From positions 62,001 to 126,000 of the forward strand of contig CALFMO010000028.1 in NCBI GenBank assembly GCA_937879855.1: DNA of 64,000 bases. The letters are read 5' to 3'. Positions 36,316 through 44,609 of this stretch are shown in pieces (position 1 is the first letter of the stretch; each line of letters starts with the position of its first letter). Position numbers and translations under genes: made by a program. This DNA is from an uncultured Acidobacteriaceae bacterium (GTDB lineage: Bacteria > Acidobacteriota > Terriglobia > Terriglobales > Acidobacteriaceae). The notes beneath the pieces are model-generated. The model made no database searches and was not told the DNA's origin. It saw only the letters and a program-made list of their open reading frames with translations.

Positions 36316-37929
36316 CTACAACAACTGCACTGCCTTCGCCTGCTGCACCGCTGGAATCTGCCGAAGTTTTGCCAGCACTTCTTCGGGCACGCGGCCGTCT
36401 ACGTGTACCACGGCAATCGCCTCGCGAGGCGCGTCGGATTCTTTCTGCACCTCTCGATCGATGCTGCGCCGTCCCAGCGAGAAATCCGCGATGTTGATCG
36501 ACTCCTCGCCCAGAATCGTTCCTACTTTTCCAATGACGCCTGGCACGTCGCGGTTTCGCAAATAGATCAGGCTGCGCTCCAGTGGCGCTTCCACGTCGAT
36601 GCCATCCACATGCAACAACCGCGGCGCATCGCCATGCAGCACCGCGCCCTTCACCATGCGCTCCTCGGTGGACGTTTTCAAGAAAATCGACAGCACGCTG
36701 CCTGCGCCCCCGGTGGAAGCCTTCGCCTTATGCGATTCCATTACCCGCAGTCCCCGCTCGTCGGCGATGGTCGCCGCGTTCACCAGATTCGCTTTTTCCT
36801 CGAGCGCCTGATTCAAAATGCCTTTGATCGCACCGTTGCGGATGAGTTCCGTCTTCCACTCTGCAATGTGCCCGCTATAGCGGATCGAAATTTCTTCAAT
36901 GCTTCCCTCGGAAACCTGCCCCAGAAATCCTCCCATGCGTTCGGCCAACACAATGTACGGCTGCATGGTTGCGTATTCTTCCGCCGAAACTGACGGCACA
37001 TTCACCGCATTTTGAATCACGCCATGCTTCAGATACTCCTTGACCTGTTGCGCGATCTGCACGCCGACAGCCTCTTGCGCCTCAAATGTGGAGCCTCCCA
37101 CATGCGGCGTCAGCAGCACATTTTCCAGGGCCACCAAAGGCGAATTCTTCGGAGGCTCTTCGGCAAAAACATCGATGGCCGCTGCAGCGACATACTTTTC
37201 TTTGAGCGCCTTCGCCAGATCGGCTTCATTCACCAATTCGCCGCGAGCACAATTCACTAGGCGCACGCCTTTCTTCATTTTCGCGATGGATGCGGCATTG
37301 ATCATGCCCGTGGTCTGCGGAGTCAGCCCCACGTGCAGCGTTATGTAGTCGGCCGTTGCATAGAGTTCGTCGAGCCCGGCCAGCCGGATTCCTTGCTCTT
37401 TGGCGACCGCGACAGAAACAAATGGATCGTGCCCAACGAGTTCCATGCCGAAAGCTCGGGCTCGTCGCGCTACCTCCATGCCGACCCGTCCCAGCCCGAT
37501 GATTCCCAGTGTTTTCGCTCGCAATTCGGTACCTTGAAGCGACTTCTTTTCCCACTTGCCCGCGTGCATGAGCGCGTCGGCACGGCATAAATGGCGCGCC
37601 ATGGCCAGCATCATACCCAGCGTCTGTTCCGCCACGGCGACGGCATTGGCGCCAGGCGTGTTCATCACTGCAATCCCTTTGTGAGTCGCGGCATCAAGAT
37701 CGATGTTGTCGACCCCCACGCCAGCTCGCCCGATCACGCGCAACTTCTTCCCATGCTCCAGAAGCTTGGCGTCGGCCTGAACTGCCGACCGAACAATGAG
37801 AGCGTCCGCAGACTCCAGCTGTTGCTCCAGCTTGCCATCTAGTTGATCGGCAGTAAGCACGGTCCATCCCGGCTCCTGCAGATGGGCGACGGCGGATGCT
37901 GAAATTTTTTCAGCTACGATGATTTTCAC
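36316..37929 (-). CDS. serA: D-3-phosphoglycerate dehydrogenase
   Basis: 537 aa, first committed step of serine synthesis, NAD-dependent, cytoplasmic. NAD fold (LGIIGLGRVGMEVARRA), GRAGVGVDNID, catalytic Arg/Glu/His set (NCARGELVNE and LTPHVGGSTFEAQEAV), then the allosteric intervening domain and a C-terminal ACT domain (LIYLRNRDVPGVIGKVG) that lets serine inhibit. This is the long, type I layout. The start GTG 37929 has AAGGAAG about 7 nt upstream. A phased TGTCA array lies 40-100 bp upstream. A class V aminotransferase 590 bp away on the same strand may supply the next step. Confidence 0.97.
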   Translation of the reverse strand: MKIIVAEKISASAVAHLQEPGWTVLTADQLDGKLEQQLESADALIVRSAVQADAKLLEHGKKLRVIGRAGVGVDNIDLDAATHKGIAVMNTPGANAVAVAEQTLGMMLAMARHLCRADALMHAGKWEKKSLQGTELRAKTLGIIGLGRVGMEVARRARAFGMELVGHDPFVSVAVAKEQGIRLAGLDELYATADYITLHVGLTPQTTGMINAASIAKMKKGVRLVNCARGELVNEADLAKALKEKYVAAAAIDVFAEEPPKNSPLVALENVLLTPHVGGSTFEAQEAVGVQIAQQVKEYLKHGVIQNAVNVPSVSAEEYATMQPYIVLAERMGGFLGQVSEGSIEEISIRYSGHIAEWKTELIRNGAIKGILNQALEEKANLVNAATIADERGLRVMESHKAKASTGGAGSVLSIFLKTSTEERMVKGAVLHGDAPRLLHVDGIDVEAPLERSLIYLRNRDVPGVIGKVGTILGEESINIADFSLGRRSIDREVQKESDAPREAIAVVHVDGRVPEEVLAKLRQIPAVQQAKAVQLL

Positions 37930-37969
37930 GTATGACTTCCTTTAAATAGCTCCGGTTGCAGAATTTCGA

Positions 37970-38029
37970 TGACAATTCCTTGACAATTCCAGTGACAACT
38001 ATTGACCGCGAAATGACACCCGCCTGACA
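37970..38029. promoter_or_regulatory. Helically phased TGACA (TGTCA on the minus strand) array, Pho-box-like
   Basis: TGAC(A/C) occurs at 37970, 37981, 37993, 38003, 38014 and 38025, i.e. every 10-12 bp. Read on the minus strand this is a run of TGTCA half-sites, like the direct repeats bound by PhoB/OmpR-type regulators. It lies between serA and the divergent lipoprotein gene. Confidence 0.6.
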
Positions 38030-38090
38030 CTGCGGGCGCTCGAACTTTCTACACTCGTTCTCATTGGGGCCTGGCCCTTGGGAGAACACT

Positions 38091-38504
38091 ATGAAAACTT
38101 CTCGGATGTTGCAAGTTGTGAAAGCCGCAGTGCTGGTGACCTTGACGGCCCTCTCATTGGCCTGCGGTTACAGTTCCAAAGCGACTCCTCCTGCTGCTGG
38201 AGCAATGCCTAACATCGCCGCGCTTAGCCCGTCGAGCGTGGCGGCAGGAAGCCCGACGTTTACTCTGACAGTCAACGGAACCAACTTTAACTCGAATGCA
38301 ATGGTGAACTGGAATGGCGCCGCACAGAGCACCACATTCGTCGGCGCCAATCAGGTCACCATGATGGTTCCGGCGGCGGCGGTGGCGAATTCGGGTACAG
38401 TCGCGGTCACCGTGACCAACCCAGCCGTAGCTGGCACCGGCCCGTATGGAGGCGGCGGGACAACGGCCGAAACTTCGAATCCCATGACTTTCACAATTAA
38501 ATAG
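38091..38504 (+). CDS. Lipoprotein with IPT/TIG domain
   Basis: 137 aa. A signal peptide ends in the lipobox LSLAC (Cys at about residue 25), so the mature protein is lipid-anchored. The rest is one IPT/TIG (Ig-like) domain (IAALSPSSVAAGSPTFTLTVNGTNFNSNAMVNWNG...VTVTNP) with a Gly-rich end. Such domains occur in cell-surface and adhesion proteins of Acidobacteria. ATG 38091 has GGGAGAA just upstream. Its upstream region shares the TGACA array with serA. Confidence 0.85.
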   Translation: MKTSRMLQVVKAAVLVTLTALSLACGYSSKATPPAAGAMPNIAALSPSSVAAGSPTFTLTVNGTNFNSNAMVNWNGAAQSTTFVGANQVTMMVPAAAVANSGTVAVTVTNPAVAGTGPYGGGGTTAETSNPMTFTIK

Positions 38505-38519
38505 GCGTCGCCCAAGGCC

Positions 38520-39713
38520 TCACGCGCCGACGAGTTTTCCCGAATGGGCGCGGGCATAAACTTGCTGCGCTGCCCGCACACCCGCGCCATATTCCACCGA
38601 TCGGTCGGTGACCCGCGCCAGCACATGTTCGAGCGCGCCCAGAATACCGATGGTGTCGAGATAGTCGTAGTACCCGATATGCGCGATGCGGAACAGTTGG
38701 CCCTTCATCTCGCCCTGTCCGTTGGCTACCACCGCGTCAAATGACTCGCGGAACTCCTTGACGATCTTGCCCGAGTCGATTCCTTCGGGGGCGCAGACCG
38801 CGGTCAGCGCCGCCGCTGGCGCGGATGCATACAATTTCAAGCCCACTGCTTTCGCTCCTGCCCGCGTCATCTCAGCACACAGCTCTGCATTATTGACCAA
38901 TTCTTCCCGCCCCGTGGACAGATCGCCATTGCCCATGCTGCGAACGAATTCAAGCGCCGCTCCCAGCGCCGCGAACAAAGAAGTGGCCGGAGTGTAAGAC
39001 GACTCTCCCTTGGCCGCGGACTTGCGCTCCTTGCGCAGATCGAAGTAATAGCGCGGCGATGTCGTCGCATCCATTCGCTTCCACGCCCGCTCGCTCACCG
39101 CGCAGTAAGCCAGTCCGGGAGGAATCATCAGCGCCTTCTGCGACCCGCCAATGATCACATCCACGCCCCAGCCATCCACATTGAGATGAGTCGTGCCCAG
39201 TCCCGTGATCGCGTCCACTACCAGGAGCGTGTCGTTGCCTTGTGCCCGTACAGTCTTCGCAATGCTTTCCACGTCATGCCGCGCTCCGGTGGAGCTCTCA
39301 GTGGCTTGTACGAATACAACCCGCACATCGGAATTCACCCTGGCCCGAACCTCGTCCATCGAAAATGTCTGTCCGTAGGGGACGCTCAACACGTCCACGT
39401 TGCAGCCGAACGCCTTGGCCAGTCCGGTCCAGCGCTCGCCGAACTTCCCCGCCGTCAGCACCAGCACTTTGTCGCCCGGCGAAGTCAGGTTCGAGACCGA
39501 CGCCTCCATCACGCCCGTGCCGGAACAAGCCAGCACCAGCACGTCGTTTTTGGTGCCGATGAATTCTTTCATGTCGGCCAGCACCCTCTGAAACAGCGCC
39601 CGGAAGTCGGCAGTGCGATGATGCGCCGTAAATGAAGCCATGGCCGTCTGCGCCGCCGGCAGCAGCGGCGTCGGCCCGGGAGTAAAAAGACGGTTCTTAT
39701 GCAACATAGTCAC
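38520..39713 (-). CDS. Class V aminotransferase (alanine/serine-glyoxylate or phosphoserine type)
   Basis: 397 aa PLP enzyme. N-terminal FTPGPTPLLP, ACSGTGVMEA, ATESSTGARHD, VVDAITGLGT and the PLP lysine in IIGGSQKALMIPPG. This is the alanine-glyoxylate / serine-pyruvate aminotransferase family, often annotated as the 'soluble hydrogenase 42 kDa subunit' in older data. Because serA is close and on the same strand, it may serve as the phosphoserine transaminase in place of SerC; no serC was seen. This is inference. The IPT lipoprotein on the other strand lies between. Confidence 0.85.
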   Translation of the reverse strand: MTMLHKNRLFTPGPTPLLPAAQTAMASFTAHHRTADFRALFQRVLADMKEFIGTKNDVLVLACSGTGVMEASVSNLTSPGDKVLVLTAGKFGERWTGLAKAFGCNVDVLSVPYGQTFSMDEVRARVNSDVRVVFVQATESSTGARHDVESIAKTVRAQGNDTLLVVDAITGLGTTHLNVDGWGVDVIIGGSQKALMIPPGLAYCAVSERAWKRMDATTSPRYYFDLRKERKSAAKGESSYTPATSLFAALGAALEFVRSMGNGDLSTGREELVNNAELCAEMTRAGAKAVGLKLYASAPAAALTAVCAPEGIDSGKIVKEFRESFDAVVANGQGEMKGQLFRIAHIGYYDYLDTIGILGALEHVLARVTDRSVEYGAGVRAAQQVYARAHSGKLVGA

Positions 39714-39945
39714 GTCCTTGAAAGTAGGAATAGTCTTTTAGTTTACCGGAAGCGTGGCGTTGCAGCACATTCTCAAGCGGCAATCTTGTACCGCAAAATC
39801 GCGCCGTTCGCCGTGACTCGCGTCACACCCAGCGTCGCAGTAGCCTCGTGCACATAACTTGGGCGAAGCTTTACGGAACGAAGCCGCGAAGACGCATCGA
39901 AGCCGCGAAGGCAGACCGAAACCGCGAAGCGGCGAAAGAATGCAG

Positions 39946-40001
39946 CCCACGGCGCAAGCCGTGGGACTGCGGAAGAGGGATAAAGACAAGCCCCATCGGG
40001 G
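39946..40001. repeat. Pair of GC-rich hairpins in a 341-bp gap
   Basis: CCCACGGCGCAAGCCGTGGG (39946-39965) and CCCCATCGGGG (39991-40001). Upstream, the word GAAGCCGCGAAG occurs twice. The rest of the 39714-40054 gap holds no gene. Confidence 0.6.
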
Positions 40002-40054
40002 CGAAAGAAATTCTGGCATCGAGTCTCGTGACCGCTGCTGCACGGATTGAAAAT

Positions 40055-40360
40055 TCAGCCACGCCCGGTCTTCGACGCGAGAATCTCAGGCTTGGCAATA
40101 TCCGGCGCTTTGGCAAACAAATCCTTCGCCTTCGCAAAAAGCGCTTTGGCGATTTCGCCATTGAGGTGAGCGTTACGCCCATTCTCGTCTGCGAACGTGT
40201 CGAATATCCCGTATTTTCCCGGGCCCATTTTGATGGCATACCAACTGATCGTCCCTGCCTCACGCTCCGCCAGAGGCTGAGCCGACTTTAGAAATTCTTC
40301 GACTTCTTTTTCTTTGCCTGGCTTGGATTCAAGTTGTGCCCAGATTGCGAGTTTTCCCAT
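40055..40360 (-). CDS. Antibiotic biosynthesis monooxygenase (ABM) domain protein
   Basis: 101-aa dimeric alpha/beta barrel fold. MGKLAIWAQLESKPGKEKEVEEFL starts the ABM domain; REAGTISWYAIKMGPGKYGIFDTFADENGRNAHLNGEIA is the typical core with an acidic and a conserved Asn/His. Reaction unknown; these small proteins act as quinol or heme-type monooxygenases or as ligand binders. ATG 40360 follows GGAGGAA at 7 nt. Monocistronic. Confidence 0.88.
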   Translation of the reverse strand: MGKLAIWAQLESKPGKEKEVEEFLKSAQPLAEREAGTISWYAIKMGPGKYGIFDTFADENGRNAHLNGEIAKALFAKAKDLFAKAPDIAKPEILASKTGRG

Positions 40361-40501
40361 GATAATTTCCTCCAGCCCATCAGATGCCGAACCTCCGCTT
40401 TAGTTGCGTGCTTCGGAACGCAAAGGCGATAGAATTTCAAATGCAACCCTTCAACGCGGCAACCAAAACTTCATTTCCAACGACCCGTCTATAATGCCGA
40501 C

Positions 40502-40960
40502 ATGAGCCTCACAGAACAAATTCAGAAAGACATTGTCAGCGCCATGAAAGCGAAGGACGAAGCTCGCCTCTCCACCCTGCGCATGGTCAAGAGTGCGTTG
40601 CACCTTCGCCAAGTCGAGAAGATGGCTCCGCTCGACGAAAAGGAATCCCAGGCCGTGCTGGCCACGCTGATCAAGCAGCGCAAAGAATCAGTGGAGCAGT
40701 TCACCAAGGGCGGACGCCAGGAGATGGCTGACAAAGAAGCCGCCGAAATCGTCGTGATCGAAAGCTATCTGCCCAAAGCCGCGGGGGAAGCGGAAATAAT
40801 CGCAGGCGTAAAGGCTGCCATCGCCGAGATGGGCTCGCCTACGATGAAAGAAATGGGCACCGTCATGAAGAATGCGATGGCGAGGTTCAACGCCGCTGGC
40901 ATGCGCGTAGATGGCAAGAGAGTCAGTGAAATCGTAAAGAAAGAACTGGCAGGGAAGTAG
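40502..40960 (+). CDS. yqeY: GatB/YqeY family protein
   Basis: 152 aa, resembling the C-terminal domain of the amidotransferase GatB. It has the family opening (LTEQIQKDIVSAMKAKDEARLSTLRMVKSAL), KQRKESVEQFTKGGRQEMADKEAAEI, and the YLP end with MGTVMKNAMARFNAAGMRVDGKRVSEIVKKEL. It may contact tRNA, but its role is not established. Its stop is a few bases from a GTAGGG hairpin element and the gene converges with rsmI. Confidence 0.93.
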   Translation: MSLTEQIQKDIVSAMKAKDEARLSTLRMVKSALHLRQVEKMAPLDEKESQAVLATLIKQRKESVEQFTKGGRQEMADKEAAEIVVIESYLPKAAGEAEIIAGVKAAIAEMGSPTMKEMGTVMKNAMARFNAAGMRVDGKRVSEIVKKELAGK

Positions 40961-40966
40961 ACTCAC

Positions 40967-40992
40967 GTAGGGACAGCCGCCTCGGCTGTCCG
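40967..40992. repeat. GTAGGGACAGCC hairpin between convergent genes
   Basis: GTAGGGACAGCCGCCTCGGC then TGTCCG; same family as 135-158 and 35477-35500. It lies between yqeY and rsmI and may act as a two-way stop. Confidence 0.85.
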
Positions 40993-41027
40993 TTCTATGC
41001 CGGTTAGCAATGCTCACTTAGCACTGC

Positions 41028-41987
41028 TCACTTGGTACGCTGCAACTCGCGGTAAGCCTCGCTCTTCGATACGCCGCGCTCTTTGGCTACCTTCTTCAGC
41101 GCCGCCTTCTCGTCTACGTTCTCATCGGCCATGATCTGCGTCACCCTCTGACGGACCGACGGACGGGCAAGAGTGCCCGTCCCCAGACCGTCCGTCCCTA
41201 CGCGAGCATCTTCCGCTTCGGCTTTCGCAATCAGCAGCGTGATCTCGCCCTTCACCGTCTCTCGCGCCTTCAGGTTCTCCAGCACTTCGCCAGCGCGTCC
41301 GCGCAAAAACTCCTCGTGCAGCTTGGTCACTTCGCGGGCCACTACCACGTGCCGGGATTCACCCAAGACCTCTGCAACATCTGTCAATGTTTCGAGAATG
41401 CGGTGCGGAGCTTCGTAAAAAACCTGGGTCCGCGGCGATGTCTTGATCGCCTCCAGGGCCGCCCGCCGCTCTCCGCGTTTCGCGGGAAGAAATCCGCCGA
41501 AACGAAATGAATCCGTCGGCAGCCCGCTCGCCACCAGCGCCGCCAGAAACGCCGAAGCCCCCGGAATCGGCACCACCGGCACTCGATGCCGAATGGCCAG
41601 CGCAATCAGCCGGTATCCGGGATCAGAGATCCCCGGCATGCCCGCATCGGTCACTAGCGCCACGCTCGCCCCTTCCTGCATCTCTTTGACCAGTTCTGCC
41701 GAGCGCGTCATCTCGTTATGCTCGTGATAGCTGGTCGTGCGCGTCGCAATTGCATAGTGATTGAGCAGCTTCTGCGTCTGCCGCGTGTCTTCGCAGGCGA
41801 TCACGTCCACTTCTTTCAGCACGCGCAAGGCGCGCAGCGTGATGTCCTCCAGATTCCCGATCGGCGTGCCCACAAGATAAAGCGCCGGTCCCGCAGAAGC
41901 TGCAATGCCCGTCGCCCCGGCCTTCTCGATGGAATCGACATCGCTGTCAGGATTTGAGTGGGCGGCTCCAGCCGTTCTGTTGCTCAT
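41028..41987 (-). CDS. rsmI: 16S rRNA (cytidine1402-2'-O)-methyltransferase RsmI with a repeat-derived insert
   Basis: 319 aa, tetrapyrrole-methylase fold that methylates C1402. Family blocks: LYLVGTPIGNLEDITLRAL, CEDTRQTQKLLNHY, SYHEHNE, DAGMPGISDPGYRL, IPGASAFLAAL and FEAPHRI-like FYEAPHRILETL. Residues about 260-278 (RVGTDGLGTGTLARPSV) are an insert, encoded by a GTAGGGACGG hairpin element, in the linker before the C-terminal helical domain (RQRVTQIMADENVDEKAALKKVAKERGVSKSEAYRELQ). ATG 41987 is standard. A CRP/FNR-like palindrome lies about 140 bp upstream of it, in the gap shared with hybO. Confidence 0.95.
   Translation of the reverse strand: MSNRTAGAAHSNPDSDVDSIEKAGATGIAASAGPALYLVGTPIGNLEDITLRALRVLKEVDVIACEDTRQTQKLLNHYAIATRTTSYHEHNEMTRSAELVKEMQEGASVALVTDAGMPGISDPGYRLIALAIRHRVPVVPIPGASAFLAALVASGLPTDSFRFGGFLPAKRGERRAALEAIKTSPRTQVFYEAPHRILETLTDVAEVLGESRHVVVAREVTKLHEEFLRGRAGEVLENLKARETVKGEITLLIAKAEAEDARVGTDGLGTGTLARPSVRQRVTQIMADENVDEKAALKKVAKERGVSKSEAYRELQRTK
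41156..41201. repeat. Hairpin repeat element inside rsmI
   Basis: GGACGGGCA/TGCCCGTCC (41161-41182) is a near-perfect hairpin. It is followed by GTCCGTCCCTAC (ending 41201), the inverse of the GTAGGGACGG start seen in other modules. Translated in the rsmI frame on the minus strand. Confidence 0.8.
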
Positions 41988-42122
41988 GGCCGGAGTCTAA
42001 CACCGGGCTGGAACGTTCCAGCCTTTACAAAGCCCCGGCCGCAAAGAATCGGCTTGCATCGCAAACCAGAGTGGGAAGCACGAATCAGCGCAGAGAGATG
42101 AGAAATTCCTCGGGAGATTCAT

Positions 42123-42150
42123 ATCACAACTATCTGTGATGTGAATCACT
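42123..42150. promoter_or_regulatory. CRP/FNR-like palindrome upstream of the hydrogenase operon
   Basis: ATCACA (42123-42128), TGTGAT (42135-42140) and ATCACT (42145-42150) form two overlapping palindromes. TGTGA-N6-TCACT matches the CRP consensus and GAT-N4-ATC the FNR core. It lies 322 bp before the hybO ATG and 136 bp from rsmI, in a 484-bp gap (41988-42471) in which nothing else was recognised. Confidence 0.5.
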
Positions 42151-42471
42151 GAGCGCAATTGGAGAAAAGAGGATAAACGCTGCATTCGATTAGTGGGCCA
42201 GCAAGGATGGCTACGAAGGAGGGGTCGGGAAGGCTAACCGGGACAACGAACGCTCACTGGTGACACTATCTATACGTCTTCATATCGCTCCTACCAGACG
42301 ATCCCCCCAGCCTCACCGCGCCTCCGACCGTAATCGAAGTTAGAACCCAAGGATGTAGTGCCGGTCACGGCGGCGCGTAACACTTCAACGCCGCAACTAT
42401 TGCTTTTCTCATTCTTGAGACCGGCCACGGCTCGAATTGGCGGATGGCGAACGTTGCCTGGGAGACTGTCC

Positions 42472-43677
42472 ATGACGACAGACAAGAGAGAGACGATTGG
42501 GGCACACCTGAAAAAGAGTGGTGTGTCGCGGCGCAGTTTTCTACAACTCTGTTCCACACTCATCGTTGCCGCACCAGTCGGCCTGAGCCTGACCAGTAAG
42601 GCCACGGCCGCACAGGTGGCGCGGATGGTGGGCAAAGCGCGCCGTCCGTCCGTCATCTGGTTGCACTTTCAAGATTGCACCGGATGTACGGAAACGCTGC
42701 TGCGGACGTCGGCTCCGGACGTCGGGCATCTGATCCTTGATGTGATTTCCTTGGACTACCACGAGACTCTGATGGCTGCTTCTGGGGCGCAGGCGGAGAA
42801 GGCTCTGCGCTCGGCCATTGAAGAGAATGCCGGTAAGTACGTTCTGGTCGTCGAAGGCGCAATTCCTGCCCGCGACGACGGTGTTTACATGGAGATGGGC
42901 GGCAGGCCTGCCATTCAGGTTCTCAAAGAGGTGGCTGGGCAAGCGGCGGCGGTGATCGCGATCGGCTCGTGCGCTTCGTGGGGCGGAGTTCCCTCCGCCG
43001 ATCCTAATCCGACGGGGGCGGTGGGCGTCGATTCTGTAATCTCCGGGAAACCGATCATCAACCTTCCGGGATGTCCGCCGAATCCTTACAACTTGCTGGC
43101 GGTGGTTCTGGAATACGTAACCATGGGCCGGCTGCCGGAACTCGATCAGTATGGCCGCCCGAAATTCGCATATGACCGGGTGATCCACGAGAACTGCCCG
43201 CGGCGCGCCCACTTTGACGCGGGAAGATTTGCAGCGGCCTTCGGCGACGAAGGACATCGCAAGGGCTGGTGCCTTTACAAGCTCGGCTGCAAGGGACCGG
43301 TGACTCACGCCGCCTGCGCGACCCGCCACTTCAATGAAGTTCCGGGAGTCTGGCCGATTGGGATCGGGGCGCCGTGCATGGGTTGCACGGAAAAGGGCGT
43401 GCTATGGCAGATGGGAACGTTTGAGACTGTTCCCATTCACCTGGCGACCCCTCCTGAAACTTATCCGCCAATTTTCAGCACGGCGGGCCAACTCAAGGTT
43501 GGCGCTGCGGCATTGGTAGGCGCAATCGCCGGAGCGGTTGGGGGAGCGACCTGGGTGGCTTCGCAGCGCTTCCACAGCAGCATGGAAGCCGGGGTGACGC
43601 GAATTGCCGCCGACCGCGCGCATGCGGAGAAAGCGAAAGCATCTCCCGAGAAGCTGGTTGTCAAGAAAGAGGACTGA
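42472..43677 (+). CDS. hybO: [NiFe]-hydrogenase small subunit (Hyb type)
   Basis: 401 aa, electron-transfer subunit of a membrane-bound hydrogenase facing the periplasm. A twin-arginine signal (GVSRRSFLQLC, Arg20-Arg21) exports the folded heterodimer. Iron-sulfur ligands: DCTGC (Cys69, Cys72), GSCASWGGV, NLPGCPPNP, LGCKGPVTH, and distal/medial cluster Cys in APCMGC. Near the C-terminus a Gly/Ala-rich helix (VGAAALVGAIAGAVGGATWVA) anchors it. The proximal cluster lacks the two extra cysteines of O2-tolerant enzymes (CTGC, WGGV), so it looks O2-sensitive. ATG 42472 precedes GGGAGAC-type ribosome sites. First gene of a five-gene operon (2-bp gap to hybA). Confidence 0.96.
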   Translation: MTTDKRETIGAHLKKSGVSRRSFLQLCSTLIVAAPVGLSLTSKATAAQVARMVGKARRPSVIWLHFQDCTGCTETLLRTSAPDVGHLILDVISLDYHETLMAASGAQAEKALRSAIEENAGKYVLVVEGAIPARDDGVYMEMGGRPAIQVLKEVAGQAAAVIAIGSCASWGGVPSADPNPTGAVGVDSVISGKPIINLPGCPPNPYNLLAVVLEYVTMGRLPELDQYGRPKFAYDRVIHENCPRRAHFDAGRFAAAFGDEGHRKGWCLYKLGCKGPVTHAACATRHFNEVPGVWPIGIGAPCMGCTEKGVLWQMGTFETVPIHLATPPETYPPIFSTAGQLKVGAAALVGAIAGAVGGATWVASQRFHSSMEAGVTRIAADRAHAEKAKASPEKLVVKKED

Positions 43678-43679
43678 CC

Positions 43680-44609
43680 GTGTCCATCACTCGACGACAA
43701 CTCTTCAGTGGAATCGCCAAGGCGGGAGTACCGGCCGTTGTGGCGGTCACGGTCGGCACGGATGTGCTCCAAGCAGGAGAGCACATTCCCGTTCCCAGCG
43801 CTGCCGTCGGACTGCTCTATGACGCCAGCGTCTGCATCGGCTGCAAAGCCTGCGTGGCGGCCTGCGCCGAGGCCAACGATACTCCTCCGGATACGCGCGG
43901 CGATGCTCTGCATCAGGCCCCGGAGGACTTGAACGATCTTACGCGCAACGTCATCAAGCTTTACAAATCGGAAGACGGCTCGGTGTTCTCCTTCGTAAAA
44001 CGGCAGTGCATGCATTGCCTCGATCCGGCGTGTGCTGCGGGTTGTCCGTTCCAGGCGCTGCACAAAGATCCGGAAAGCGGGATCGTGAAGTGGGACGCTG
44101 ACAAGTGCATTGGCTGCCGTTACTGCACCATCACCTGCCCGTATCACATTCCACGCTTTCAGTGGATGGGGTTCAATCCACGCGTAACCAAGTGCGAGTT
44201 GTGCAAAGACCGCTTGGCTAAGGGACTGAAGCCGGGATGCACTAGCGTGTGTCCGACGGGCGCCGTGATTTTCGGGCCGCGCTCGGTGCTGCTGCTCGAT
44301 GCCAAGCAGCGCATTCAGAAAAGTCCTGGCCGCTACTACCAGAACCGCGTGTACGGAGAAATCGACAACGGTGGCACGCAGGCTCTGTACCTGTCGAAGG
44401 TTCCTTTCGAGGATCTCGGCCTACCCGAACTGGGGCCGGAATCCGTTCCCGCGAAAACCCTACGCTGGCAGAGACGTTTCTATCAGTACTTTGCGCTGCC
44501 GGCACTGCTGTATGCGGGACTGGTGCAGGTGATTCGTAAGAGCCTGAAGGGCCACGAGGAAGAAGCGCACCAACGCGAGAAAGAAACCGGATTGAGGGCG
44601 CAACTATGA
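43680..44609 (+). CDS. hybA: Hydrogenase ferredoxin-like subunit HybA
   Basis: 309 aa, passes electrons from the small subunit towards the membrane. Tat-type start (ITRRQLFSG), then four [4Fe-4S] sets: CIGCKACVAAC, CMHCLDPACAAGC, CIGCRYCTITC and CELCKDRLAKGLKPGCTSVC. A C-terminal membrane helix (YFALPALLYAGLVQVI) anchors it, as in E. coli HybA. The GTG start at 43680 follows hybO by 2 bp. It overlaps hybB by 4 bp. Confidence 0.95.
   Translation: MSITRRQLFSGIAKAGVPAVVAVTVGTDVLQAGEHIPVPSAAVGLLYDASVCIGCKACVAACAEANDTPPDTRGDALHQAPEDLNDLTRNVIKLYKSEDGSVFSFVKRQCMHCLDPACAAGCPFQALHKDPESGIVKWDADKCIGCRYCTITCPYHIPRFQWMGFNPRVTKCELCKDRLAKGLKPGCTSVCPTGAVIFGPRSVLLLDAKQRIQKSPGRYYQNRVYGEIDNGGTQALYLSKVPFEDLGLPELGPESVPAKTLRWQRRFYQYFALPALLYAGLVQVIRKSLKGHEEEAHQREKETGLRAQL

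Noticed and set aside
38064..38090. Nine extra residues before the lipoprotein start
   Set aside because: The ribosome site GGGAGAA and the signal peptide fit ATG 38091.
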